From positions 1,302,001 through 1,366,000 of the forward strand of contig JAKVCS010000003.1 of the NCBI GenBank assembly GCA_022448365.1: a stretch of 64,000 bases of DNA, given 5' to 3'. The notes beneath the pieces are model-generated. The model made no database searches and was not told the DNA's origin. It was given only the letters and a program-made list of their open reading frames with translations. The position numbers were made by a program, and so were the translations under genes. Below are positions 1 to 8,931 of the stretch, one piece after another. Position 1 is the first letter of the stretch. The number at the start of each line of letters is the position of its first letter. This stretch comes from Saccharospirillaceae bacterium. GTDB taxonomy: Bacteria; Pseudomonadota; Gammaproteobacteria; Pseudomonadales; Oceanobacteraceae.

Positions 1-2
1 TC

Positions 3-1397
3 AAAGATGCTGAAGAAGACCCAAACAAAGTGGGTGACATCTTTAGCGGCTTTATTGACCCTTCTGATGAAGATCCGGAGCCAGGCCCGCAGGCCGGAGC
101 TGCTGCTGAAGCCGCAAAATCAGAACAATCAGACGATGATTCAGACGACTCAGACTCTGACGACGAGGACGAAGAAGAACAATCCGGTATTGATATGGCC
201 GAGGTCGTTCGTCGCTTCACAGAAATCTCCGACGCTAACGATGCCGTAGAAGCGGCTCTGGAAAATCATGGTCGTGCCAGCAAAGAGTCTGAGGCTGCAC
301 TGGCTAAGCTGGCTGAAGTATTTGCTCCAATAAAGCTGACACCTAAATATTTCGATGCATTAGTCGAAGAAGCCCGAAGCTCTCTTAATGGTATCCGCAC
401 CCAGGAACGTCAGATTATGGTTCTGATGACGCGTAAATGTGGCATGGATCGTAAAGACTTCATCAAAGGCTTCCAGGGCAATGAGGTTAACAACGAATGG
501 ATTGAAACGCTGATTGAGGCGGGTCGCCCATATTCGAAAAAGCTGGAAACCTACAAGTTGGATATCTTCCGCTCGCAGAAGAAGATCAAAACCGTTGCTG
601 AACGTGTGCTGCTGAGCATTCCGGAAATCAAAGAGGTAAACCGCAAGGTTTCCATCGGTGAAGCCCGCGCTCGTCGTGCTAAGAAAGAAATGGTTGAAGC
701 CAACCTGCGTCTGGTTATCTCGATCGCTAAGAAATACACCAACCGTGGCCTGCAATTCCTCGATCTGATTCAGGAAGGTAACATCGGCTTGATGAAGGCG
801 GTGGATAAGTTCGAATATCGTCGTGGTTATAAGTTCTCGACTTATGCGACCTGGTGGATTCGTCAGGCAATTACCCGTTCTATTGCAGACCAGGCACGGA
901 CCATTCGTATCCCAGTTCATATGATTGAAACCATCAACAAGCTGAACCGTATTTCGCGTCAGATGTTGCAGGAAATGGGTCGTGAGGCAACGCCGGAAGA
1001 ACTGGCCGAGCGCATGGATATGCCGGAAGATAAAATCCGCAAAGTGCTGAAGATCGCCAAAGAACCTATCTCCATGGAAACACCAATCGGTGATGATGAA
1101 GATTCGCACCTGGGTGATTTCATCGAAGATACCCAGTCTGAATCTCCGATGGATACTGCAACCAATGACGGACTGACTGAAGCAACCCGCTCCGTTTTGT
1201 CTGGTCTGACAGCACGTGAAGCGAAAGTTCTGCGTATGCGCTTTGGTATCGATATGAACACGGATCACACCCTTGAGGAAGTCGGTAAGCAGTTTGACGT
1301 TACCCGTGAGCGTATTCGTCAGATCGAAGCAAAAGCACTGCGTAAGCTGCGTCATCCTAGCCGCTCAGATCACCTGCGTAGCTTTATTGACGAATAA
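3..1397 (+). CDS. rpoD: RNA polymerase sigma factor RpoD (sigma-70), 5' end missing
   Basis: This is the primary housekeeping sigma factor, which directs RNA polymerase to -10/-35 promoters. The reading frame is open from base 3, so the gene enters from the left edge; about 464 C-terminal residues are visible against roughly 610 for the E. coli protein. It opens with a very acidic, low-complexity stretch of Asp, Ser and Glu, typical of the nonconserved region after region 1. Regions 2.1-2.4 follow ([19 protein letters not shown], then [13 protein letters not shown]), then region 3, and the region 4 helix-turn-helix ending in [20 protein letters not shown]. The C terminus is complete. A strong terminator and a tRNA gene follow. 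Identity is certain; only the N terminus is unseen. Confidence 0.98.
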   Translation, partial: KDAEEDPNKVGDIFSGFIDPSDEDPEPGPQAGAAAEAAKSEQSDDDSDDSDSDDEDEEEQSGIDMAEVVRRFTEISDANDAVEAALENHGRASKESEAALAKLAEVFAPIKLTPKYFDALVEEARSSLNGIRTQERQIMVLMTRKCGMDRKDFIKGFQGNEVNNEWIETLIEAGRPYSKKLETYKLDIFRSQKKIKTVAERVLLSIPEIKEVNRKVSIGEARARRAKKEMVEANLRLVISIAKKYTNRGLQFLDLIQEGNIGLMKAVDKFEYRRGYKFSTYATWWIRQAITRSIADQARTIRIPVHMIETINKLNRISRQMLQEMGREATPEELAERMDMPEDKIRKVLKIAKEPISMETPIGDDEDSHLGDFIEDTQSESPMDTATNDGLTEATRSVLSGLTAREAKVLRMRFGIDMNTDHTLEEVGKQFDVTRERIRQIEAKALRKLRHPSRSDHLRSFIDE

Positions 1398-1420
1398 TCG
1401 ATAGCGATTTCTGACCTTCC

Positions 1421-1456
1421 AAAACCGCCAGCTGTAACAATCTGGCGGTTTTTTTA
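1421..1456 (+). terminator. Intrinsic terminator after rpoD
   Basis: A perfect 9-bp stem, AACCGCCAG with CTGGCGGTT (1423-1431 and 1442-1450), has a 10-nt loop and runs straight into a T tract. It lies 25 nt after the rpoD stop codon, so it should end the rpoD transcript before the tRNA. Confidence 0.92.
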
Positions 1457-1572
1457 TGCTCATTCGTTTTTCGGGTAGTTGCTTTTTATTAGTTAAATCA
1501 AAGGACTGGCGCTTATTACTAAGGGTGGTTATACTCTCCAACCTCTTTTGGGCGAATCATTCGTCCAGCTCA

Positions 1573-1649
1573 GGGCCCGTAGCTCAGTTGGTTAGAGCAT
1601 CCGACTCATAATCGGCAGGTCGACAGTTCAAGTCTGTCCGGGCCCACCA
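1573..1649 (+). tRNA. tRNA with anticodon CAU, probably tRNA-Ile2 (lysidine-modified)
   Basis: This is a complete 77-nt cloverleaf with an encoded CCA end. The acceptor stem GGGCCCG/CGGGCCC, the D arm, the anticodon loop CTCATAA (anticodon CAU) and the T arm GACAG-TTCAAGT-CTGTC are all visible. CAU is shared by initiator Met, elongator Met and Ile2. The acceptor has C4-G69 and C5-G68, and the anticodon stem resembles E. coli Ile2 more than elongator Met, so I favour the isoleucine tRNA read after TilS converts C34 to lysidine. Positions 27 and 43 (U and C) do not pair. The position beside rpoD matches what I recall for Pseudomonas. Confidence 0.93.
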
Positions 1650-1743
1650 TTTCATAAGTTTCTTTACCATTAACATCTGCGTTACAAAAATAACCGTTAT
1701 CTGAATGACTGTTATTTATTGTTAACCATCACACCCCACTCAT

Positions 1744-1771
1744 TTGATAACGGTTCTCATTAACATATAAT
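1744..1771 (+). promoter_or_regulatory. Sigma-70 promoter overlapped by a Fur box
   Basis: A -35 element TTGATA (1744-1749) and a perfect -10 TATAAT (1766-1771) are 16 bp apart. A 19-bp sequence at 1746-1764, GATAACGGTTCTCATTAAC, matches the classical Fur consensus at 14 of 19 positions and fills the spacer, the usual place for iron-dependent repression. The expected transcript start is about 20 nt before the ATG of the ferric-binding protein gene. The match is read by eye; binding is inferred. Confidence 0.75.
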
Positions 1772-1798
1772 CAGACTTTTAGCTTGCGCGGTCTATCC

Positions 1799-2794
1799 AT
1801 GACATATCTGAAAGCACTGTTACTGTGGTCCGTCTCGTCAACGCTGCTCGCATCGAATCTACCTCACCTGACACTGTACAGTGCCAGAGAGGAAAGCCTT
1901 ATCACGCCGATACTGAAACTGTACCAACAGCAAACAGGGCAGGAAATCAGAGCAGTCACAGCCAAGGCCGATGACCTGCTTCAGCGGCTTAAAGCGGAAG
2001 GTAAACATTCACAGGCGGATATTCTAATAACAGTAGATGCCGGTGATTTATGGTTTGCATCACGTCAGGGGTTATTGGCAAAAACCCAATCGGCCATCCT
2101 GACACAGAACATTCCTGAACACCTTCGTGATCCTGATTATCATTGGTTCGGACTATCAGTAAGAGCACGAACACTGGTGTACAACACAACCCGAGTTTCA
2201 GCTGATGAGCTCGTCTCTTATCCCCAGCTGGCAGCGCCGCAATGGCATAAACGTCTTTGCCTGCGCACATCCCAAAAGGTGTATAACCAGTCACTTGTGG
2301 CCATGCTGATTAATCAGTATGGCGTTAAAACCACAGAGTCTTTTGTCAAAGGGTGGGTGAATAATCTGGCACAACCCCCTTTGCCAAAAGACAGCGCGGT
2401 GATCAAAGCGATAGAATCTGGTGCGTGCGATATCGGAATTATCAACTCCTATTATCTTGGTCGTCACCAACTCAACAAACCGGATACCCAATTAAAACTG
2501 TTCTGGCCAACAAAAGAGAAGAATGGTGTGCACATTAATATTTCAGGTGCAGGTATCACTCGCCATTCACCCAATAAAGCAGCGGCCACTCGATTTCTTG
2601 AGTGGTTAACTGAAACACAAGCACAGTACTTGTTTGCACGTTTGAACATGGAATACCCCGCTAATCCCAAAGTTGCCGCATCAGACATAGTAAAGGCCTG
2701 GGGTAGTTTCGATGCTGACAATCAAAACCTCATGAATGCCGGGAGGCTACAGAAGTATGCAACCCGGTTGATGGAACGTGCAGGTTACAACTGA
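1799..2794 (+). CDS. Periplasmic ferric-binding protein, FbpA/FutA family
   Basis: This is a 331-residue solute-binding protein of the iron(III) ABC-transporter class. I start it at the ATG at 1799 because that gives a good signal peptide (MTYLKALLLW...STLLAS); an in-frame TTG at 1784 is also possible. The mature protein begins NLPHLTLYSAREE, the typical opening of FbpA-type proteins. The tandem tyrosines that hold Fe3+ in this family are present at residues 218-219 (INSYYLGR). No permease or ATPase gene is adjacent. Instead a membrane GGDEF-EAL gene follows a few bases after the stop. A Fur box covers the promoter, so expression is probably induced by iron starvation. A role in sensing rather than import is inference from the neighbourhood. 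Confidence 0.85.
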   Translation: MTYLKALLLWSVSSTLLASNLPHLTLYSAREESLITPILKLYQQQTGQEIRAVTAKADDLLQRLKAEGKHSQADILITVDAGDLWFASRQGLLAKTQSAILTQNIPEHLRDPDYHWFGLSVRARTLVYNTTRVSADELVSYPQLAAPQWHKRLCLRTSQKVYNQSLVAMLINQYGVKTTESFVKGWVNNLAQPPLPKDSAVIKAIESGACDIGIINSYYLGRHQLNKPDTQLKLFWPTKEKNGVHINISGAGITRHSPNKAAATRFLEWLTETQAQYLFARLNMEYPANPKVAASDIVKAWGSFDADNQNLMNAGRLQKYATRLMERAGYN

Positions 2795-2798
2795 TTTT

Positions 2799-5228
2799 AT
2801 GTCATTTAATACGATTAAAAATCTGGGGTTTACACTGTTAACCCTACTGCTTGTTTTTGCCGTAACGATGGGGTTTTACTTCAGTCGCAGTACGATGTTA
2901 AAACTGAATACACTACTGGAAGAAAAAGCTCCATTACAAGATATTGTTTACAGAACAAACAGCGACCTGGATTCCGCCACTCAACAATTCTATAACTACA
3001 TTCGCCGTCAGAAAGTCTTCCGTGAAGATGCATTGTTAGCAATTAAGCAACTAGAAAACTTACTTGCTTACAGCACGGATACTATTTATGAATCAGCGAT
3101 TGATAGCTTAAAAGATAAATTAACCTTACTTTCAACTACCTCATCGGGACAATCTACCTTAGTGAGCTTGGAACATGATTTCATTGATAGCTTACTTAAA
3201 ATAAATCTCAACATCAGAAGCGATAAAACACTGGATGAGAAAACGAAAAGCGCAGCTGAAAATCAGGTTATACTGATTGAAATTGCCTTTGTTCGCCTGC
3301 TCGAGAAAGAAGAGTCAAATCTCAATACTGTTTTTTCGACTCTTGATACGATTAAGTCCAGACTGCAACAGCTGCAAAAGATCGATACGAATTCTGCTAT
3401 CGCAATAGATTATCTGTTAGCAGAACTTGACTATACCTATACTGCATTGCTTGAGTACGGCGAAGTCACCCGCTACTCAAGTAATCAATTGATGTCGTTA
3501 ACAGAAGCTGAAATCAATGTATTGGATTCCTGGTCCGGGATGCGCGATTCAGTTTCACAGTTTAATAATAAATTGCGTATAAGCATTAACAGTGCGCAAG
3601 AAAATATGATTGCTACCAATCAAGATCAAAGTCAGTTCTTATTACTGATGGGGTTTCTATCTGTTTTAGCCGGGGCACTTATATCGATTATTATTGGCCG
3701 GATATTAGCCGGAAGACTGAAGTCACTGGTTCTTGGGATTCGCAATATTACCGATGGTGATTTCACATACCGGTTAAATATGAAAGGCAAGGATGAGCTG
3801 GCTTTTCTGGCAAACAGCTTCGACATTATGTCAGAGAAGTTAAAAGTAAAAGAGCAGGCTCTTTTTGATCAGGCGAATATCGATAGCCTGACGGATCTGC
3901 CAAATAGAAGAAAGTTCCAGACAAGCATCAGGCAAGCAATCAAAAATGCCTCGCGAAACCAGGACATGGTTGTGGTAATGTTTGTCGATCTCGACAACTT
4001 CAAACGAATTAATGATAGTCTGGGTCACGCCATGGGTGATGCCCTATTAACGGACGTAGCCCGTAAGCTATCCGAAAATTTGCGCGGCAGCGATATGCTA
4101 AGTCCTTATCATGCTGCCGGACACCACGCAGACTTATACAGGCTTGGTGGTGATGAGTTCGTTGTTTTACTGCGAGATCTGCACGAAGCCAGAGACGCTG
4201 CGTTAATTGCCAAGCGTATGCTTTCGGTACTCTCACAACCAACCGTGCTAAATGGCTACAATATTCAGGTTTCAGCAAGTATCGGCATCAGTGCGTTCCC
4301 GCAGGATGCAAGCGACGCTGATACATTGGTGAAACACGCGGATATCGCTATGTATTATGCGAAAGATGCTGGCAAGAACACTTACCATTTTTACTCAGAA
4401 TCAATGAACCAGCTGGCTGTGCGCCAATTGCAACTGGAAAATAAACTACGCAAAGCAATTGAAAATGACGATTTTGAGCTGTACTTCCAACCGCAGCTGG
4501 ATGTTCGAAGCAACAGCATCAAGTCTGTGGAAGCCCTGATGCGCTGGAATGACGGGGAAGAAGGATGGATTTCTCCAAGCGAATTTATTCCGGTTGCGGA
4601 GAACTGCAACCTCATCGTTGAGCTGGGGAATTGGGTGCTGGAACAGGCCTGTCAGCAGATAGATAAATGGCAATGCAATTCTCTGAATATCAAAGTAGCC
4701 ATCAACATCAGCAGCTCACAATTTAACAATCCAGGTTTTATCAAAAAAATCACCGCTCTGTTTCACAAATATCAAATACGGCCTGAGCTGTTTATTTTTG
4801 AGCTAACGGAAAATATTGTTATGGAGGGGTCAGAGAGAAATATTCGACAACTCAATCAACTGAAGGACCTGGGGGTGGAACTTTCCATTGATGATTTTGG
4901 TACCGGGTACTCATCACTGAGTTATCTGAAGTTATTTCCAATCGATGAAGTTAAAATTGATCGGAATTTTGTCGAAGATATTGTCAACGATAACGATAAC
5001 AGAGCAATTTGTAATGCCATCATTGCCATGTCGAATGAGCTGGGCTTACGCGTTGTTGCAGAGGGCGTTGAAACCATCGAGCAGCAGCGCTATCTTGAAG
5101 AATGTGGCTGTGACGTACTGCAGGGCTTCTTTTATTCCAAACCACAACCTGCTGAGAAACTGGATTATTCATTATTTGATGTGTCTTCATCGTATCCGGC
5201 GTTAGAAAGTACCCGAAAATACAACTGA
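2799..5228 (+). CDS. Membrane GGDEF-EAL protein with periplasmic sensor and HAMP domain
   Basis: This 809-residue protein should make and/or degrade cyclic di-GMP. Order: TM helix near residues 6-24, a roughly 260-residue helical periplasmic region, a second TM helix near 280-305 (LLLMGFLSVLAGALISIII), a HAMP linker, a GGDEF domain with intact GGDEF at 450-454, and an EAL domain with EAL at 578-580, ELTEN and DDFGTGYSSLSYL. Both catalytic signatures are intact. No RxxD inhibitory site precedes GGDEF, and the segment just before it carries an insertion. The ATG at 2799 lies 4 nt past the upstream stop; an in-frame GTG at 2778 would overlap that gene. Co-transcription with the ferric-binding protein recalls NspS-MbaA of Vibrio cholerae, where a periplasmic binding protein signals to a GGDEF-EAL receptor. 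Confidence 0.93.
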   Translation: MSFNTIKNLGFTLLTLLLVFAVTMGFYFSRSTMLKLNTLLEEKAPLQDIVYRTNSDLDSATQQFYNYIRRQKVFREDALLAIKQLENLLAYSTDTIYESAIDSLKDKLTLLSTTSSGQSTLVSLEHDFIDSLLKINLNIRSDKTLDEKTKSAAENQVILIEIAFVRLLEKEESNLNTVFSTLDTIKSRLQQLQKIDTNSAIAIDYLLAELDYTYTALLEYGEVTRYSSNQLMSLTEAEINVLDSWSGMRDSVSQFNNKLRISINSAQENMIATNQDQSQFLLLMGFLSVLAGALISIIIGRILAGRLKSLVLGIRNITDGDFTYRLNMKGKDELAFLANSFDIMSEKLKVKEQALFDQANIDSLTDLPNRRKFQTSIRQAIKNASRNQDMVVVMFVDLDNFKRINDSLGHAMGDALLTDVARKLSENLRGSDMLSPYHAAGHHADLYRLGGDEFVVLLRDLHEARDAALIAKRMLSVLSQPTVLNGYNIQVSASIGISAFPQDASDADTLVKHADIAMYYAKDAGKNTYHFYSESMNQLAVRQLQLENKLRKAIENDDFELYFQPQLDVRSNSIKSVEALMRWNDGEEGWISPSEFIPVAENCNLIVELGNWVLEQACQQIDKWQCNSLNIKVAINISSSQFNNPGFIKKITALFHKYQIRPELFIFELTENIVMEGSERNIRQLNQLKDLGVELSIDDFGTGYSSLSYLKLFPIDEVKIDRNFVEDIVNDNDNRAICNAIIAMSNELGLRVVAEGVETIEQQRYLEECGCDVLQGFFYSKPQPAEKLDYSLFDVSSSYPALESTRKYN

Positions 5229-5329
5229 TTCAACGACGCAAAACTCACAGAGAATGTCTGCATTTCCCAGTCTTTCATTGCAAATAAGGACAGCCTGATG
5301 GCCCAACGCTGGCGATCACCGATGAATAG

Positions 5330-5905
5330 TTACGCTACCAGCGTCTCTAGTAATAAACCAGCAGACGTGCGACAAGCCTGACGAATGTCTTTTAAATCAG
5401 AAACCGGTGAGTAAGCCGCTACATTGGCGTAAATTGAGGCTATACCACAGGCAACCGCATAAAGCTCATCGCGTCCAACTTCTGGTCTTTCCTGCTGAAG
5501 TTCGTTCAGAATAAAAACAGAGAAGCGTTCGATCCAGTTTTTAAGCTTTGCGGCTACTTCGTCATTATCTTCAGCGGCCACCACCAACGCGTTTGCCAGT
5601 ATCGCGGCATGAGCATTGCTGCCGCTAAACAACTGATCCAGCAATGACGGCAGACGCCCGGATTCTGGTAATTGTTGTTGCAAAAGACAAATAAACGCCT
5701 CGCACTTCTCATCAAAGCGAAGCAATAAACCCTTCATCAATGCGTCGCGGTTACCCACGTTATGGCGAATTAAAGGTCGCGCCAAACCCGCCTGTGTGGC
5801 GATACGTTCGAGTGTTGCTCCTTCAACACCATAGCGACCAACACAGTATTCATAAGCATCCATGATTTGTTGGTATCGCTGAGTTTTTAGACTTGGTCGA
5901 GACAC
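5330..5905 (-). CDS. TetR/AcrR-family transcriptional regulator
   Basis: This is a 191-residue regulator with an N-terminal TetR helix-turn-helix (YGVEGATLERIATQAGLARP, then LIRHNVGNRDALMKGLL) and a divergent ligand-binding domain. I chose the GTG at 5905 because AAGGGGAG lies just upstream and the protein then opens with VSRPSLKTQRYQQIMDA; an in-frame TTG at 5947 would add 14 residues. It stands alone between the convergent GGDEF-EAL gene and the orn terminator region, so its target is not obvious. Such proteins usually repress a neighbouring or their own promoter. I cannot name the ligand. Confidence 0.85.
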   Translation of the reverse strand: MSRPSLKTQRYQQIMDAYEYCVGRYGVEGATLERIATQAGLARPLIRHNVGNRDALMKGLLLRFDEKCEAFICLLQQQLPESGRLPSLLDQLFSGSNAHAAILANALVVAAEDNDEVAAKLKNWIERFSVFILNELQQERPEVGRDELYAVACGIASIYANVAAYSPVSDLKDIRQACRTSAGLLLETLVA

Positions 5906-6093
5906 AACGCTCTCCCCTTTCTTGACTGGAAAATTACGACAACACAAAGATAATAAAAGATACTTTGCTTATTACCAAATGTTTCTTTCAACTCATTTAT
6001 GACAATTTTTTGTAAGGTTTTTAACCAAAAAAGAAAGAAAAGCCATCAATCTTTGATAGCTGTGGGGGAGTGTTTGCAAAAGAGGAGAGTGCC

Positions 6094-6141
6094 AAAATAA
6101 ACAAAGATCAGGTCTGCGCTGATTGATGCAAAGACCTGATC
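6094..6141 (-). terminator. Probable terminator for orn
   Basis: A perfect 10-bp inverted repeat, GATCAGGTCT at 6106-6115 and AGACCTGATC at 6132-6141, lies 30 nt past the orn stop. Read on the minus strand the second arm is followed by TTTGTTTATTTT, a plausible release tract. Confidence 0.75.
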
Positions 6142-6170
6142 TGCACCAGGAATCAGGTAAGTTCCCCGGC

Positions 6171-6716
6171 TTAATCGAGCGATAAAAAGTGACTGCGGTA
6201 GTGTGCCATTTCATCAATGGACTCTTTGATATCGTCCAATGCTAGGTGCGCACCTTTCTTGTTGAACGCAGACACCACCTCAGGCTTCCAGCGCTTGGCA
6301 AGCTCCTTCAGTGTGCTGACATCGATATTGCGGTAATGCATGTAAGCTTCCAGTTGCGGCATGTATTTCACCAGAAAACGACGATCCTGATGAATGCTAT
6401 TACCACACAACGGAGAAGCGCCCTGCTTTACATGCTTGCGCAAAAATTCCAGCGTCTGCAATTCAGCATCCCGCGCTGTGACCTCACTGTCCCGCACACG
6501 CTGAGTCAAACCAGAGTTTCCATGCGTTTTGGTATTCCAATCATCCATGGCATCAAGCAACACATCCGGTTGCTTAATCGCAAGTACCGGGCCTTCTGCA
6601 ATGATATTCAGATCTTTATCGGTAACCAGCGTCGCGATCTCAATAATCACATCCTGCTCCGGTTCCAGACCGGTCATTTCGAGATCCATCCACACAAGAT
6701 TGTCTTTCTGACTCAT
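6171..6716 (-). CDS. orn: Oligoribonuclease
   Basis: This 181-residue protein is the DEDDh 3'-5' exoribonuclease that finishes RNA decay by hydrolysing di- to pentaribonucleotides, including pGpG made from c-di-GMP. The motifs are visible: [11 protein letters not shown] with Asp and Glu near the N terminus, the middle [13 protein letters not shown], and the C-terminal [11 protein letters not shown] with His and Asp. Its length equals the family norm. It is transcribed divergently from rsgA, as in Pseudomonas, and a terminator follows. Its link to pGpG clearance matters in a region so rich in c-di-GMP proteins. Confidence 0.97.
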   Translation of the reverse strand: MSQKDNLVWMDLEMTGLEPEQDVIIEIATLVTDKDLNIIAEGPVLAIKQPDVLLDAMDDWNTKTHGNSGLTQRVRDSEVTARDAELQTLEFLRKHVKQGASPLCGNSIHQDRRFLVKYMPQLEAYMHYRNIDVSTLKELAKRWKPEVVSAFNKKGAHLALDDIKESIDEMAHYRSHFLSLD

Positions 6717-6819
6717 AGTTTTCGCCTGTATTCAGTTGCGCTAAGTCTAACAACTTGCATCACACCCAGCCAGCTTGGACAATATCGCCCTGAATCTTTA
6801 CCCCGGTATCCGAAGTTAT

Positions 6820-7863
6820 ATGGCCAAACGCAAACTGAACAAACGTCAGGCCTGGCGCATTGAGAAAATCCAGCAGGAAAAAGCCCAGCGAGCAAAGCGC
6901 AAGGAACGTGATATATCGGAGCAACTGAATGCCGGGGAGCTGGGCGAAGAAATCCACGGTCAGGTAATTGCTCATTTTGGCACCCAGGTAGAAGTGGAAG
7001 ACCAGAGCCGCGACAAATACCGCTGCTACTTACGAGCCAACCTTGGTTCGCTGGTGACCGGTGATAAAGTGGTATTCCGTCCAGGCCCGGAAACTCTGTT
7101 CGTTGCCACCGGCGAAACTGTTTGTACTGGCGTGGTAGAGACCGTATTGGAGCGCAGCTCGGAGCTATCGCGGCCAAATCCTTACAACGAGATTAAACCC
7201 GTTGCAGCTAACATCGACTTTATTGTGCTGGTGATTGCCCCGGAACCGGAAGCGCATGCCAACCTGATCGATCGCTACCTGGTGGCCGCTGAAAACTGCT
7301 ATATCGAACCCATTATTTTGTTGAATAAGACTGATCTGTTAGATGATAACAGCCGTCAGCGCTTTGATGATTTGCTCTCCACCTATGAAGGACTTGGTTA
7401 TCGGACACTCAGAGTATGCAGCAAAGAAGAGAGCAGCCTGGGTGAATTTAAAGAGTTTCTGAATAACCGCGTCAGCGTATTTGTTGGTCAATCGGGGGTG
7501 GGGAAATCATCCCTCATTGATACATTGTTACCGGAAGAAGAACTCAAAGTGGGCGCCTTATCCCAAGCCAGTAAAAAAGGCCGCCATACCACCACAACCG
7601 CTCGCCTCTATCACTTTCCCGCCGGTGGTGATCTGATTGACTCGCCAGGAATCCGCGAATTCGGTTTGTGGCATATGAATGAGGATCAGGTGTTGCATGG
7701 TTTTAAAGAGATCCGCCATCTTAGCGGCTACTGCCGGTTCCGCGACTGTCATCATGAACAAGAACCGGGCTGCGCAATTCTGGAAGCCGTCGACAAGGGC
7801 GAAATCAGCAAGCTACGCTTCCACAGCTATAAACGTATTCTGGACACACTGACTGAGCTGTAA
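6820..7863 (+). CDS. rsgA: Ribosome small-subunit biogenesis GTPase RsgA (YjeQ)
   Basis: This 347-residue circularly permuted GTPase acts in late 30S subunit maturation. An N-terminal basic extension and OB fold precede the GTPase motifs in permuted order: LLNKTDLL (G4), GQSGVGKSSLID (G1), then DSPGIREFG (G3). The C-terminal zinc finger is present as CRFRDCHHEQEPGC. The ATG at 6820 (MAKRKLNKRQ) matches the E. coli start; an in-frame TTG upstream is unlikely. It is divergent from orn and convergent with motB. Confidence 0.97.
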   Translation: MAKRKLNKRQAWRIEKIQQEKAQRAKRKERDISEQLNAGELGEEIHGQVIAHFGTQVEVEDQSRDKYRCYLRANLGSLVTGDKVVFRPGPETLFVATGETVCTGVVETVLERSSELSRPNPYNEIKPVAANIDFIVLVIAPEPEAHANLIDRYLVAAENCYIEPIILLNKTDLLDDNSRQRFDDLLSTYEGLGYRTLRVCSKEESSLGEFKEFLNNRVSVFVGQSGVGKSSLIDTLLPEEELKVGALSQASKKGRHTTTTARLYHFPAGGDLIDSPGIREFGLWHMNEDQVLHGFKEIRHLSGYCRFRDCHHEQEPGCAILEAVDKGEISKLRFHSYKRILDTLTEL

Positions 7864-7908
7864 GTTGATGTAAAACACGGCAGGCCGAACCATAAACCTG
7901 CGTCAGTG

Positions 7909-8931
7909 CTACCAGAATATCTCGTCTTTGTTAGGGGGATTATCATAGCTGTTGTCTTGGCTTTCACGCTGCTTACGCAACTGGTCAAGCAGTGAACCGG
8001 CCTTATTAATGGTTGGTTGGCGTTCATCTTCGGCTGGCGCTTCACCATCATTGACAAATTCAATGTCAGCGCCTCCGGCGCGCCCACGTACGTTGGCTTC
8101 CGATTGTTTGTTTAACATCGTGATTGAGATTCGGCGATTGACTGAGTTGCCCGGATCATCCGCTTTTAATGGAGCGGTATCGCCCATACCGATCACCTGA
8201 GCAATCTGCATTTTCGCTACCCCCGCCTCCATTAACGCACGTCGGGCTGAATCGGCCCGCATAGACGACAGACTCCAGTTCACATCATCTTCCTCACGCA
8301 AACCGGCCGCTCTTGACGAGTCGGTATGGCCACTGATGGATAAACGATAGTCCAGCGTCGACAGCATCGGCGCCAGTTCCCAAAGGATGTCTTCTGAATA
8401 ATATTTTAATTGTGCACTGCCAGGGTCAAACATTGGTCGCTTGGTCTGATCAACAATTTGGAGTCTCAAACCTTCGGTGGTGATATCCAGCAGTAGCTGA
8501 TTTTTAAACGGACTGAGGGTTGGACTGGCGTCAATTCGCGCTTCGATCTTAGCCTGCATATCCTGTAAGCGGCGCTGCTCAATCGCATCTGCCAGATTCT
8601 CGATTTCCCGGGCCTGAAGAATTTTCTCAGGATCAATGACTTCAGATTCTGCCACATTGTCGGCTTCTGACGGTGAACCACCCAAATCAATCACATATTT
8701 TGATGGCACCTTTGTGCCTTCTTCATAGGCTAACGGATCCTGAAAATAACCAGAGATTGCCTCTTTCTCCTGCTCATTTGAGGAGTTAATTACCCAGAGC
8801 ACCAAAAACAGTGCCATCATCGCCAGGGCAAAATCGGCCATGGCCACTTTCCAGGCGCCACCATGATCTTCGTGTTTTCCTTTTTTAATACGGCGAACAA
8901 CAATGTTCTGATTCTGACCTAGATTTTCCAT
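7909..8931 (-). CDS. motB: Flagellar motor stator protein MotB
   Basis: This 340-residue protein anchors the stator to peptidoglycan. A short basic cytoplasmic N terminus leads into one TM helix with the proton-carrying aspartate at residue 33 (VAMADFALAMMALFLVLWVI). After the plug region comes an OmpA-like peptidoglycan-binding domain, around residues 165-285, containing ISGHTDSSRAAG and NRRISITML. Its start codon overlaps the motA stop by one base (TGATG), so the two are translationally coupled. A hydrophilic tail of about 50 residues follows the OmpA domain. Confidence 0.96.
   Translation of the reverse strand: MENLGQNQNIVVRRIKKGKHEDHGGAWKVAMADFALAMMALFLVLWVINSSNEQEKEAISGYFQDPLAYEEGTKVPSKYVIDLGGSPSEADNVAESEVIDPEKILQAREIENLADAIEQRRLQDMQAKIEARIDASPTLSPFKNQLLLDITTEGLRLQIVDQTKRPMFDPGSAQLKYYSEDILWELAPMLSTLDYRLSISGHTDSSRAAGLREEDDVNWSLSSMRADSARRALMEAGVAKMQIAQVIGMGDTAPLKADDPGNSVNRRISITMLNKQSEANVRGRAGGADIEFVNDGEAPAEDERQPTINKAGSLLDQLRKQRESQDNSYDNPPNKDEIFW

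Noticed and set aside
360-1355. Long open frame on the strand opposite rpoD
   Set aside because: It lies wholly within rpoD, has no ribosome binding site and resembles no family; it is a shadow of biased codon use.
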